From: Symsagittifera roscoffensis
Taxonomy: Eukaryota > Xenacoelomorpha > Acoela > Convolutidae
NCBI RefSeq assembly: GCF_963678635.1
Contig: NC_087069.1
Coordinates: 45,489,448-45,553,447 of the forward strand
Direction of reading: 5' to 3'
DNA: 64,000 bases
Shown here: positions 1-10,420 of the stretch, piece by piece
Numbering within the stretch: the stretch's first letter is position 1
Layout: every line of letters begins with the position of its first letter
The notes under the pieces: model-generated
What the model saw: only the letters and a program-made list of their open reading frames with translations
What the model was told of the DNA's origin: nothing
Database searches by the model: none
Position numbers and translations under genes: made by a program

Positions 1-1712
1 CAAAATCAGTTACAGTAATTACGATGAATATATTAGGCAAATTTTGCCTTGTCAAAACTGAGCATACTGCACCCTCGATTTTTCTGAAAAATAAAATAGC
101 TTTTTTTTCGTAATGTTTGACCAATTTTTAATCGTTTCAGTTTTTGTTTTGACCGAGTCGGCTACGGTTAGTTTTTCTTCTATCTAACTAGTGGTCCTTA
201 CATTTTTCATCTCTCTCGCTTTTTTATTATTTGCATTTCCAGTAACTCATCAGGACACATCCGAAGAATAAAAAACATAACAACCTTGTAAACAGAGGAA
301 AAAGTTTACGGAAAGAACCAGAATTTTTTTTTATAAAAGTTATGGGTCGGCAAACACGAAGTTGCAACAATAGTGAACCACGCGCGCCCCCATTCAATTC
401 AATGGAATCTCACCAACAATTCCTTTGATTTGACTTTGTTGCGAGTTTTGGTGGATGGTCGTAACTGGGAAAAACTCAGAGCTCCTAATGATAAAAAAGT
501 TGACAGGCTGTTGCTACTTCCGATAATTTTTGTGCTTGACGGAATTGTTGATTTTGGAAAACTACAAGCATCTAAACATTCAAAACAAACTTTAGAGGTT
601 ACTTACCAATTATGATCGGTTAATCAAATGAACTCTAATATCGAGTTAATAAACATAAAAGTTGTAGATAACGAGAGGTTAACGTATGTTTTGAAATTGT
701 ATGAACATTCGTACAAACATTTTAAAATTGGCTCTTAGTTATCTATCTTGGTTTTTTTTAAGATGCATTTTTAGTATTACTTTAAAAATTACTACTAAGA
801 ACAAGCAAAACAGATAAGAATTTTTTAAAAGGATTTCATTTTTCCGAAGCATTGTTTTGTGAAAAATTTCTAAACAATTGGATTTTTTCCCGAGTTGCAG
901 AAATATGGGGAAAAAACTGAGGTTTTTAAAGATGAAAGCAAGAAGCGCTAATCAAAATGAAACGCATGTTTTTGCATACCACAGGTCTTCCCACATCATA
1001 GTTGGAGAAAAAAATCAAGGAGTATCAAACGAGTCACAATAAAAACAATTGTAAAAAAATAGCTTTACTTTAGCTGAGCCTAGACTAGGACTGAGTTGAA
1101 TTTACCCAAAAATGATTTAAGGTTAACTTCACTATCCAAATGCTTTCAGATGAAGAAGTTGTTTCATTTGACAACCAAAATAATTGTTTTGGTTGGATTC
1201 TATATAGATTTACACAGATCTCGTTTCATAATGAGAGAAACTCAATTTGATAATTTCTAATTCGATTTAAATTGATCTTATTTTGAAATCGGAAAAAAAT
1301 TGATTGATGCTAAATAATTTAGACTCCATTTTGTCTCTTTATAGTTTTGTTTTATAGTTTTATCTTTATATATTTTTTCATAATTAAGTCTATTCTTCTC
1401 ATTCTTTTGCAAATAAAAAATTGGATACTTTTCAGATAATTTGTGGGGCTAATACTTGATCTGATAACAGACAAGAAAATCAACATATATGTCAATTTTA
1501 AGCAGCCTAATCAATTGTTGTGAGTTTTGTTTAAGAGGTAGAAGTTTTTAAGTATTCAAAAAGATAGTCGTATCACTTAACCATGAGATTGCAGACTCAT
1601 CACGAGATTTCTCCCGAAAAAATTACGTTAGGTTGAAGTGAGTGTATACCACCGAACCAACGACGGGACTTTTCATTAGGACGAGTTTTTGCTCAACTTT
1701 TGGAGCTGAAAT
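1..1712. other. AT-rich intergenic DNA, no gene recognised
   Basis: No convincing exon, RNA gene or transposon end was seen. An 80-codon open frame at 373-615 on the plus strand starts in a GC-richer patch but has no recognisable domain and no supporting splice signals, so it is not called. Confidence 0.6.
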
Positions 1713-2283
1713 GAAATTAGAACAAGACTGCTCGTATCAGGGCAAAGCCCTGAATGTTCCGACTGCCTTTTAAGGTATATCGAGCAGTAATAACATGTAA
1801 AAAAATAAAGGAAATAAAAAAAATTTGAAAAAAAGTTCCAAAATTTGAATTTTTTTATGAAAATCATCCCCGCACACGCCATATAAAGTAGAAAAGGATA
1901 GAATTTGCTCCTTGTAACAACTCAATTATGGCAAATAAGCTTCTTTCAACCAATTTGGAACAATTTCTAAGAGGGATTAACTCTCCGCTTACGGGTTAAT
2001 AGCGCGAAATATATCGCGCGTTAATTGTCCCAAATTGGCCAAAATGGCAATCTTTAAAATCCCGTAACTTTACGAAAAATGGTCACAAGTAAAATATCTT
2101 TTCAAGTTTGAGCTCATGACAACAATACATTTCGATTGATATAAAAAAAATCCGTCAAAAATGGCTAGTTAAAAAGTTAAAAAGTCGAAATTTGTCTGAA
2201 GAAAAAACCCACCCCGAGCACAAATATTCCGTTACTTTCGTATCGAAAGTCGAAACAATCAGGTTAACTTGAAACTTGCAGGG
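1713..2283 (+). repeat. interspersed repeat, copy A
   Basis: This stretch aligns by eye, with many substitutions and small indels, to 22441-22848 in the same orientation. Shared blocks in order are AACAAGACTGCTCGTATC, CCCTGAATGTT, TTTGGAACAATTTC, a TTCGCGCGTTAAT-like block, CCAAATTGG, TCACAAGTAAAA, AGTTTGAGCTCA, and GAAAGTC near the end. Copy A carries a small perfect hairpin, CAGGGC-AAA-GCCCTG, near 1738. No open frame spans it, so a non-autonomous element is likely; no clear terminal repeats or target duplication were found. Its 3' part contains GAAAGTCGAAACA, which is also the core of the 27-kb satellite further right. Confidence 0.7.
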
Positions 2284-3426
2284 AGCTAGGATATTGAACT
2301 TGCTACGACCCAAAATTGATTCAATTTTTTCAAAACACCGAAATCAATCCATAATTCATGGATGAATCGATTTAGGCTGATTTTATATCCATTTCCGTTT
2401 CTCAATTGTTCATGGATTAAAATCAGACTAAACCTCTTTTTGTGAGTGCGAGTACTTTTGCCACATATGATCAAAAGAACTGCTTTTGGAGCATCTACAA
2501 CCCCAACAAAAAACTCCAATGAGCCAATTATTTGTGAAACTACTGAACAAAAAATTGCTGTTTTTAAAAAGAAAATTCCGAAGAGTTTTAGCTCTCAAAG
2601 TTTTGCTTCATCTTCAGGACCTGAAAAAGTTCTTGACAATTTTCATCTTTGTTGATAGCTCGACGTTAATTTTTTATAAAAAATTTTTACTTGAAAAATT
2701 GAAATAAAAACGGGCTCGCATTCACTTTAGCACTAAAAACTTGAACTAAATTTTACTCTATGATAAAAAACAAAACTGCTATTCATAACTAATGAATATT
2801 CTAAGAGCTACATTAAAGATTATGGATCGATATGCGATATTTTGAAATTAATGTGTTAATACTCGATTTAAAAAACTTATTTGGCCATCTGCTAGGCAAA
2901 ACTTGCCAACGCTCTCTTTGAGGACATATCATAAATGGACTAGTTAATAATTCAGTTTTTATTTTGTGCAATTTTTCAGAAACTGAGAAAAACAGGCTAA
3001 ATTTTTTCAATATTTCAATTTTTTTTTCACATGAAAGGCAGGACAAAACTTGACCCGCATTAACTTGAGCTCTTTTTTATATTTAAAAATTTACAAAGTT
3101 TCGAAATTTCAAAAGAAAAATTTAAAAAAGAAGTGACAGTTGAAGTCGTTGAAGTGTTTCTCATAAACTTCTTTCATTTTCTTTGAAGTTTTGTTCTGAG
3201 CTTGTCAAATATTCATCCCAAGCTGAGCTAAATTTGATTGATTTTTGGATAGTTTTTGCCACTAAGTTTCTCTAATTAGTACATTCATCTATCGGCTAGA
3301 ACAATTGTGCAACCAGCTTGATATCAACAATTAGCTTACAAATTATGCGTTTTTAGAGAATTAATTGTTGAATTGTCAATTTTTTTCTGGTGCAAAGTTT
3401 ACAATTGTTTTCGCTTTTCTTACCAT
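2284..3426. other. intergenic DNA upstream of the channel gene
   Basis: AT-rich sequence with only short open frames in several phases. Nothing recognised. Confidence 0.55.
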
Positions 3427-3433
3427 TATAAAT
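3427..3433 (+). promoter_or_regulatory. candidate TATA box of the Cys-loop channel gene
   Basis: TATAAAT lies about 120 bases before the ATG at 3552. The spacing allows a transcription start near 3460 and a 5' leader of about 90 bases. In AT-rich DNA such a match is easily fortuitous, so this rests only on position. Confidence 0.3.
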
Positions 3434-3551
3434 GCAAAAACTCGTTTTGTCACTTTCAATCAAAAATAAACATTGCAGTTTATCAAATCAATCAAAAAAG
3501 GCTAAAAATTAACAACATTTTCTACCGTTGTGAAAATTAAGTACCAAAATA

Positions 3552-5263
3552 ATGAAACTTTTACTCTTTCTTGTTATTTTTATCGAAACCTTTGAGTCAA
3601 TTGTGGCTTCAAACCAAACATGCAAATCTCAAGCCCATCTTCTAGACGAAATCAAATCAAATTCCACAATTAATTTGTTCCCTGTGCAAAATCCCAATAT
3701 TGCACTTCGAGCAATTGCAATTTTCGACTTTCTGCACCTTCTGCATGTTGATATTATGCAACAGCAAATCACGATTAGAGGGTGGGTGGCACTTGAGTGG
3801 AAAAATGAATTTGTTCACTGGGAAGCTCAAGATTACTGCGGGGTGACTCATATTCTGTCGAGTGGCGATAAAAATCAGCTGTGGTTTCCAGACGTGATAG
3901 GTTACACATGTCTTTCTACTCTTTGAACAAAATTTTTCAAAACACTTTTAAAAGACTTGCTGACAAAACATACCATTTAAAAAGTTTCAAAAGATTCAAA
4001 CTGTAAGCTGTGCTCCATAAAAAAGTTAATCAAGACATAATTATCATCAAGTTTATTATCAAATAGGCTCGGTTTTTCAGTTTATTTGATTGCACTACTA
4101 GGTATAGACAAAATCTGACAACATATCAAAAAATTAGTTTATGCAGAAGTTCAAATTAAAATGACGAACACTAGTAGCTGAAATTGCGTGAATTTGAAAT
4201 CGTTGAAGGAGTTGACATTTTACAAAGGGGCGTTTTTTTTTTCAAATATTCGTGGAAATTTTGTTTGTGTCAGCCGAGTTGAACTTCCGAACAGCTAAAA
4301 ACCAGGAGGTTCTAGAAAAATATTCGCGCGAAGCAGTGTGTTTTTGGAATGAAAAAAAATCCACAAACGTTTTCGAGTACTTTTAGAAGTTTTTGACCAA
4401 ATTTTTTTCGGCTTCGCTCATCCTTTTACTTTAGCGTATAATATGTGGCCAAAGCGCTTATAAGAAACGCTGAGAGCTGACTGAGCACAAATGGTTGAGG
4501 TAAATCACCTTTGAATTGTCCGGGTGTCCAAAACTTCTGATAAAAACAAGCGTTCGCCCCCAACCGATAGTGACTCTAAATCTAGATTGATTAAAAATTA
4601 CAGCAAAACATTTAACCATTTCTAAAATTACTGTACTTTGACAAATTACAAAAATCACATCAATTTTAGTTGAAAGTATAAGTACTCTGTTCATACATCA
4701 AATGGTCCGTTTAGTACCCCAACTGGCATCGAATGAGGATATTCTGAAAGCGGGCTCTGCCCAGATGCGAGTGGACGAGAGAGGAGGTTCGATGATATGC
4801 AGATATGTGACAGTTCAGACCACTTGTGAGATGAACGCGTGGAAGTTTCCATTTGATAAAGTAAATATTGGGTCGCTTTTCCGAAAGGATTACCATTGTG
4901 AGACCATACACAATAAATGATTACCACTCGTTAAATTTAAATACAGCAAATTATCGACATTTTGCTTCCCCCCCCCCCTCAGTTTTCAGTGAAGTCAAAA
5001 AAATTTGAATTAGGTTTATATTGACGTTATTCAACAAAATTCGATAAATACATTTATTTGTCTTTTAAATGTTTTTTGTTGCTTATTTTTTTTTTCAACT
5101 TCATATCTCTGGATTCATCTGTCAATTTTTAGCACGAGTGTAGAATAAGTGTAAAGGCGGACGCGGACTCCACTGACCAGCTGGTCCTGCTGGCATCCAA
5201 CAACAGTGGCAAGAGCTTCATGGAGGGGGACATTTGGAAGATACTCTCTTATGAACAGATCGG
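3552..5263 (+). CDS. Cys-loop ligand-gated ion channel, nicotinic-receptor-like, 5' part (three exons, cut by gap)
   Basis: Exons 3552-3900, 4670-4860 and 5133-5263 join in compatible phases (split codon G|TT, then phase 0; the last exon ends with two bases of a codon) with GT donors and AG acceptors. The product starts with a signal peptide (MKLLLFLVIFIETFESIVAS) and continues as the extracellular ligand-binding domain. Visible landmarks are GWVALEWKNEFVHW (the WxxLxW strand), the loop-A-like WFPDVIV, and the diagnostic Cys-loop, in which CEMNAWKFPFDKHEC gives Cys-X13-Cys across the second intron. FMEGDIWKI matches the conserved FMExxEW region of nicotinic subunits. N-glycosylation sites NQT and NST lie near the N-terminus. 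The usual loop-B W-x-Y after the Cys-loop is not evident. The transmembrane part is missing: exon 3 ends 26 bases before an assembly gap and no TM exon is seen beyond it. Nicotinic-like is my best placement; a GABA/glycine-type subunit is less likely. Known members are pentameric cell-surface receptors. Confidence 0.85.
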
Positions 5264-5289
5264 GTAAATTCATTGTTTTAAATTAGTCA

Positions 5290-5489
5290 NNNNNNNNNNN
5301 NNNNNNNNNNNNNNNNNNNNNNNNNNNNNNNNNNNNNNNNNNNNNNNNNNNNNNNNNNNNNNNNNNNNNNNNNNNNNNNNNNNNNNNNNNNNNNNNNNNN
5401 NNNNNNNNNNNNNNNNNNNNNNNNNNNNNNNNNNNNNNNNNNNNNNNNNNNNNNNNNNNNNNNNNNNNNNNNNNNNNNNNNNNNNNNNN
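5290..5489. other. assembly gap (200 N)
   Basis: A run of exactly 200 N. The identical length of the second gap suggests a fixed placeholder rather than a measured distance. It truncates the channel gene on its left and the minus-strand DUF7477-like gene on its right. Confidence 0.97.
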
Positions 5490-5958
5490 GATAGCACTTC
5501 GAGTCAAACGATGTGCATGACGTAATTTTGTGTCCATCAAATTCAAAGCCAGCCAAACTGTCAATAATGACGACTGCTTTCTGGTTACTTCCGTGTCTTT
5601 TAAGCATAAGCACATAAAACTTTCCTGTTTCTGAATCAGCTTTAAGAGTGCAGATTTTCCAATTTTCTTTCTTAGCAAACTTAGCTTGAATCCAACTGGA
5701 AACATAATCATAAGATCCGCTTTTCCACGATGCACTTTTTGCGTTGAGTTTAGGACGTGCGTCAAAAATACCAAACAAGCGATTCTGATGAACTGAAAGA
5801 GATCTGAGACTCTTCCTTTGATTAGCCATAAGCTGAGAACTAATTAGTTCTTTGTATTTGTACTTTCCGTCGACAGGATAGCATCCAAGTTCGCCGCTGA
5901 ATTGGGAGTCCTTTCTGGCTTCCCTCCTTTTAGTTTTCCTGTTTGACCCACAAGGCAA
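5490..5958 (-). CDS. partial protein with DUF7477-like repeats (copy 1)
   Basis: A 156-codon open frame begins with ATG at 5958 and runs into the gap without a stop. The N-terminal third is basic and low in hydrophobics. The rest has a repeated pattern: a Trp-containing segment (SYDYVSSWIQAKF), then WKICTL, then an aromatic/Met strand (GKFYVLMLKR), then DGHKITSCTSFDSK. This layout of 'W...G..ITS......WxVVMS' is what I know from DUF7477 repeats, for example at the C-terminus of plant casein-kinase-like proteins; I infer the match and could not run a profile. The last 85 bases are close to 90% identical to 30826 onward on the opposite strand. The start is uncertain: a different frame upstream (ATG at 6014 or 6026) also looks open and could be the true 5' end after splicing. 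Cellular role unknown. Confidence 0.5.
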
Positions 5959-6289
5959 AGGGTTAGCTCGCCGCCGAAGCCTCCTTCTAAACAGAACTTC
6001 AAATCTGACACCATGTTAATATTCAATCTAATGGAAAAATTACGTTAAAACATATGCAAAATTGCTCCCAAACCAATAGTATGCATCGCGGCAAAATTAA
6101 AGTACCTAAATTACTTGTGGTGTGGAAATGGTCGATCAACTGCGAAATACATATTAAAAAATCTTATTGTCTAATTATAAAAGAGTTTGTACATCGGTTA
6201 GATATTTTAAGGGATTATTATTACTAGCGTGTAACGCAACTCCGGTGCTTCGAATTTTTGCAACTCAAAGAAACGGCATATAATGGAAA
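5959..6289. other. intergenic DNA
   Basis: AT-rich; apart from the alternative upstream ATGs of the minus-strand frame described at 5490-5958, nothing recognised. Confidence 0.5.
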
Positions 6290-7520
6290 TAAGATCTGCA
6301 ACCTCTGAGTCAACTCTAACAGCCCTGAATCGCAGGGTTGGAATTTTTTTTAAATCTAAGCTTCCCAAAAATTTTGAAAAAATCATAACAAATGTCATAT
6401 CTCAGAAACTCAAAAAATTTGAGCATTCATTTTTGGAGGCAAGTTGTTTTGCAACATCTTAAAGTGCCCTGACAATAAAATTGTCTTACTATAAGCTTGG
6501 GAACTTTTTTGTGAAGTTTTTTAAAGGTAAATTTTTTAAAATTAAGAAAAAACAAAGCATTTGAGCAGTCGCATTTGAACGCAAAGTTATAATCCCTCAA
6601 ATTAACCTCACAATACCCAAATATAGGGTTATAAATTTAATTTTTACTAAACTGTTTTAAAAATAAAAAAATTCGGAAAAAACATCATCTTGCGAAAACT
6701 ACGAAGACTTAAGCAGTTATAGTTGGAGGCCAAATTAGCAACTCCTGAGGCTACTCTAACAGCAACCCCTTATAGAGTTTGGAAATTCAAAAACAAAGAA
6801 TAAAAAACCTCATAGCTCGAACAGTACAAGGATTTGGTAAGTCATATTTGAAGGCAAGATTCACAACTCCTGAGAGTACCCTGAAAGCACCCACCTCTTG
6901 GGTTGTGAATTTAAAATCATTAATTTTTTTTAAAAATTACGATTTCTGAAAAATTCAAAAACAAAGAATAAAAAACCTCATAGCTCGAACAGTACAAGGA
7001 TTTGGTAAGTCATATTTGAAGGCAAGATTCACAACTCCTGAGAGTACCCTGAAAGCAACCAGCTCAGGGTAAGAACTTCAAATTTTGTGAATTTTTCAAG
7101 CTTACCTAAAATTTCTTTAACAATTTTTGCACATTTGAAGGCAACATTTGCAAATCCTGAGATTACCCTCACATTACCCAACTACGGGCTTGGCAGTTTC
7201 AAGTTTTTAGAGTTTTTTTTAAATCTCTGCTCCCTGAAAACTCAAAAACGAAATCAGAAAAAACGTCATATCTCAAAAATAACAAGGATTTGAGCAGTCC
7301 TATTTGGAAGCAAGATTCGCAACCCCTGAGAGTACCTAGAAAGCACTCAGCTACAGCGTTGGGAATTTTTTTTTATTTAAGTTTTCTAAAAATTTCTGGA
7401 AAAATTCACAAAAGTAATCGTATCTCAAAAAATAAAAAAAGGTTTTGGTTTTCATAATTACAAGAAAAATTCGCAACCCCTGGGGTAAGCCTGATACCAT
7501 CTCACTAATAGGTTGCTAAC
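6290..7520. repeat. degenerate tandem repeat, period about 165-190 bp
   Basis: Roughly seven diverged units follow one another. Each contains, in order, a 'CAACTCCTGAGAGTACCCTGAAAGC'-type segment, a GGGTTGGGAATTTT-like segment, a run of A/T with AAATTC, CCTCATAGCTCGAA and ACAAGGATTTG, then CATATTTGAAGGCAAG. Two neighbouring units, 6783-6889 and 6951-7057, are almost identical at an offset of 168 bases, so a recent duplication overlies the older array. There is no coding potential. Confidence 0.75.
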
Positions 7521-7640
7521 TGTAAATATGGTAATGAACACTGAGTTCAAACTAGAAAACGAAAAACTAAATTCTTAACCATGGCAATATACGATATAGC
7601 TTAAAGGCTCTTTCGTTAAACATGCAAAAATATTACTTGA

Positions 7641-8198
7641 CCGGGTTGACCTCCATACACCGAAAATGCTTATCATACAAGTCCAACAACAAAAATTATT
7701 ATCATACGATTCCATACATCAAGTGTATGGAGAAAATGCGTACCATAAAAATTCCATATTCGTAATTTTGAAAATTTGCCCCAAAAGCTTCTTTTTTTTT
7801 TTCAACCGCAAATCAAATTTGGTACGCAAGCAAACATTTCCGAAAAATTACCTTTGCTATATAATTTATGAAAGACAGCTCGAAGACAACTCAGGTCGTT
7901 TTCTATGCATTGTAAATACAAGACCGTGCAGCCTTTGGTGCTTTGAGTTACCAAGGTCTTTGTCACTTGTGTTCGGTTGCAAACAGAACCCAAAATATTT
8001 CAGAAATCAAAATAAGAAACAAAAAGAAACTTTTTGGCTTGCGGAAAAAACGCCTATCATACAATTTCTATTTATGGGGAAATGTTTATTATAGAGATTT
8101 CGTACAATTTTCTGTACGTATGGAATTAAATGGAATTGTATGAAAAGAAGTTTCCCATTTGTGAGAATTGTATGACATGCATCTTTGGTCAGCCCGGG
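7641..8198. mobile_element. non-autonomous TIR DNA element, copy 1
   Basis: The left end is CCGGGTTGACC (7641-7651) and the right end GGTCAGCCCGGG (8187-8198), imperfect inverted repeats. The interior aligns with the element at 26044-26981: shared blocks include CATTGTAAAT, CAAGAC, CCTTTGGTG, TTTGTCACTTGTGTTCGG and AATTGTATGAC. Short ATNATCATACAATTCCATA-like motifs recur near both ends. There is no transposase; the 142-codon open frame at 7666-8094 shows no known domain. The copy is about 380 bp shorter than its partner. No convincing target-site duplication was found, so the superfamily is open. Confidence 0.7.
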
Positions 8199-8386
8199 GA
8201 AATAGTTTAAATATGGAGAGATAGTGAAACCTGCCTTTAACATTCTAAAAAATTGACAGATATGATTATTATCCTGACTATGTGGATATGCCACTGGCGT
8301 TTTATCCACTTTGCTTAAGTTCTAAGGTTTGCACGACAATTTTCACAAATACAAAAAAAAGCACGCTACGATACTAATAACCTGTA

Positions 8387-8932
8387 TCAAAAGCTGTTTC
8401 GTCTCCAGAGCACGCAGACAAACACTGGATGTATTAGTTTTTCAAATGCAAAATCAGTCCACTTTCCACTAAAACATGTATCACTGCAAATCGTCGGGTA
8501 TTCCATTCCGGATGGACACCATGAGAAAATTTCAGCAATGCTTACAGTTTTGTCGTGAAAACACCAGTTTCCAGTTCCTGTCTCCCCGTGTCTTGTATAG
8601 TACAGCATTGGTTTGAAGTTGCCATGAAGACAGCCATTAAAAAGTTTTTCAATTTTAGAAGATACGTAGGATTTCTCCATTTCCAGGTCCTTGAGTGTAT
8701 TTTCGAGCTGGTTTCCGACCGCTCTCTCCATGTTGAGCAGATCCATTAAACTTCCATATAGAAATTTTCCTGATCTTCTTGTGGCTGCTTCTGCGGCTTC
8801 CCGTGGTCTTCTCTTGGAAACTTTCACACCATCTGGTGGGTTGCTTGCGCCAGCTATCAAAAGCCACTTGCGTTTTTTATCGGAGGGGCTCCATTTGTTA
8901 ATATTGTCGATCCGCCACTCAAATTCAAACAT
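8387..8932 (-). CDS. caspase-like (clan CD) protease domain protein
   Basis: A single open frame of 181 codons starts at the ATG at 8932. Landmarks by residue are KWLLIAGASNPPDG (about 22-35), a first-strand/loop as in caspase-like folds; GSLMDLLNMERAV (about 59-71), like the 'G..nDa..m' helix; MLYYTRHGETGTGNW (about 108-122), carrying the candidate catalytic His; and PTICSDTCFSGKW (about 145-157), carrying the candidate catalytic Cys in a D-x-C-x-S-G context. The order His then Cys and the spacing of about 38 residues fit peptidase C14-type folds. In close kin the residue before HG is usually Gly; here it is Arg. Near the 3' end another frame reads CSGDETAFDTG just after the present frame reads VFVCV, and is followed by a GT donor. 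A one-base shift or an unrecognised splice may therefore separate this copy from an intact gene. It could be a decaying paralogue. Function is inferred from motifs only. Confidence 0.55.
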   Translation of the reverse strand: MFEFEWRIDNINKWSPSDKKRKWLLIAGASNPPDGVKVSKRRPREAAEAATRRSGKFLYGSLMDLLNMERAVGNQLENTLKDLEMEKSYVSSKIEKLFNGCLHGNFKPMLYYTRHGETGTGNWCFHDKTVSIAEIFSWCPSGMEYPTICSDTCFSGKWTDFAFEKLIHPVFVCVLWRRNSF

Positions 8933-9567
8933 TGTTCGTGAATTGCCGCCGAATTCGCGTTAAAAATATTTAAAAATAATGCTCCACAAAGATTGCTAAG
9001 AAGTATTGTCAGTGGAAAGTCTTAAAATCTTGTTGGAAAAAAGATTTTTTTAATCCGTAATAACAGCTTCAAACAATTTTTCGGAAGTTGTACTCTTTCA
9101 GGTATGCTTGTGTGATGATATATATTTTTTCTGTTTACAAATCCAGATGACCACTCTGTTACAGTTTTCTGCACAACCTTTTTTTTGGTGGCAGAACCAA
9201 CAAGTAATCTGGTTTTATCGACCACAAATTGATTTTTATTTAGAGAAAGATTTGTTGTGAATAAATTGAATTTTTTTGCACTAATCAATTCTGTAACGAC
9301 TAACTTGCTGTAAAACTATAACTATCAATGCTGTTGCGAGTTTTGTGCCATTAAATTGTATAAAGCTTACTGCTCTGAGTTTCAATTTTGTTTTGTAGTT
9401 AGTACTTTCAAAAAAACGCAAACAAGCTTTTAGTTACGACGACAGATGAGTCATTTTAAATATGTGACTACTTAAAGTAAAGCTATGTTTATATACATCG
9501 AAAAAAGTTAAACGCTTAAATCCTGGTTGACTATCTAAAAAAAATCCCGAGGCAAGATCAACGACTT
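8933..9567. other. intergenic DNA
   Basis: AT-rich, with an 88-codon minus-strand open frame (9022-9288) lacking recognisable motifs. Nothing supported. Confidence 0.5.
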
Positions 9568-10420
9568 ATGTCCAGACTTTCGCAACCAAGTAACCAAGTT
9601 TTAGCATATACAGACTTTCGCGACCAAAATCTGACCTGTCCAGACTTTCGCGACGCAATCTTTGATGTCTAGACTTTCGCATCCGAGTTTTTCCATTTCC
9701 AGACTTTCGACAACAAAAAGTTTCGTCGCAACTTTAGCGGCCAAGATGAAGACGGCGCGACCATGGAAGAAGCAGGGCCGATACGACCCGTCTTGCGCCG
9801 GCGTAACCACCCGATGCAACCAATTTTTAACCTTTTCCGACTTCAGCAACCAACAAAATCCGTTGAGCTTTTCGTGGCCATGGTGGAGACGGCGCGACCA
9901 AACTTTTGTTCGCAACGTTATTGACCGCGCACTTCGTGGGTAGCGAAAGTCTCGCCGTTGATCTTTTAAGTAGCGCCACATCGGGTTCCAGACCCAAATT
10001 GTCTAGTCGCGCCAAGAATTTGCGTCGGAAAAGTCAAAACAGAAAATCTCGAACGTTGCCCCGCAGATGGCAAAATCGCGCCATGGATCTCTCAAATCTG
10101 AACATACAAAATTTTGATTGCAAAAAACTGGACATCAAACTGCAAAAGCCTGAAAAAACGCGAAAGTCTGGAAAAAAGTAAAAAAAAAGTCAGGGTAATG
10201 TATGTCCAGATTTTCACAACTCCATTGCCAGACTTTCGCAACCATACTTCGTAATTTCGCATATCGATTTCCAGATTTTTGCAAACAAAATTCGGCATGT
10301 CCAGATTTTTTTGATCCACATACACCTGATATACAGACTTTCCAAACTCAAACCCTCTACGCGACTATGCAAGTTGAATCTGAGTCCGGATGCGGCGCGA
10401 CCTTCGAAGTCTGGACATGA
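9568..10420. repeat. degenerate minisatellite with CAGACTTTCGC motif in both orientations
   Basis: The motif CCAGACTTTCGC(A/G)ACC and close variants recur about every 30-40 bases at 9568-9715 and again, more diverged, at 10205-10345. Inverted copies (GCGAAAGTCTGG near 10158, GAAGTCTGGACATGAG near 10406) lie around the same stretch. The middle (9740-9930) is unusually GC-rich, with GACGGCGCGACCA twice (9750s and 9889 onward). The open frames across this stretch are in several phases on both strands and look like by-products of the repeat. Confidence 0.6.

Noticed and set aside
373-615. 80-codon open frame
   Set aside because: No domain, no splice partners; expected by chance.
4920-4990. C-homopolymer followed by CAG inside intron 2 as an alternative acceptor of the channel gene
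   Set aside because: Sequence after it does not continue the receptor fold, whereas the acceptor at 5131-5132 restores the second Cys of the Cys-loop exactly.
7666-8094. 142-codon open frame
   Set aside because: Lies within the TIR element, matches no transposase and is not kept in the partner copy.
9601-10181. Overlapping open frames of 60-126 codons on both strands
   Set aside because: Produced by the minisatellite and GC-rich island; overlapping frames on both strands are equally open.
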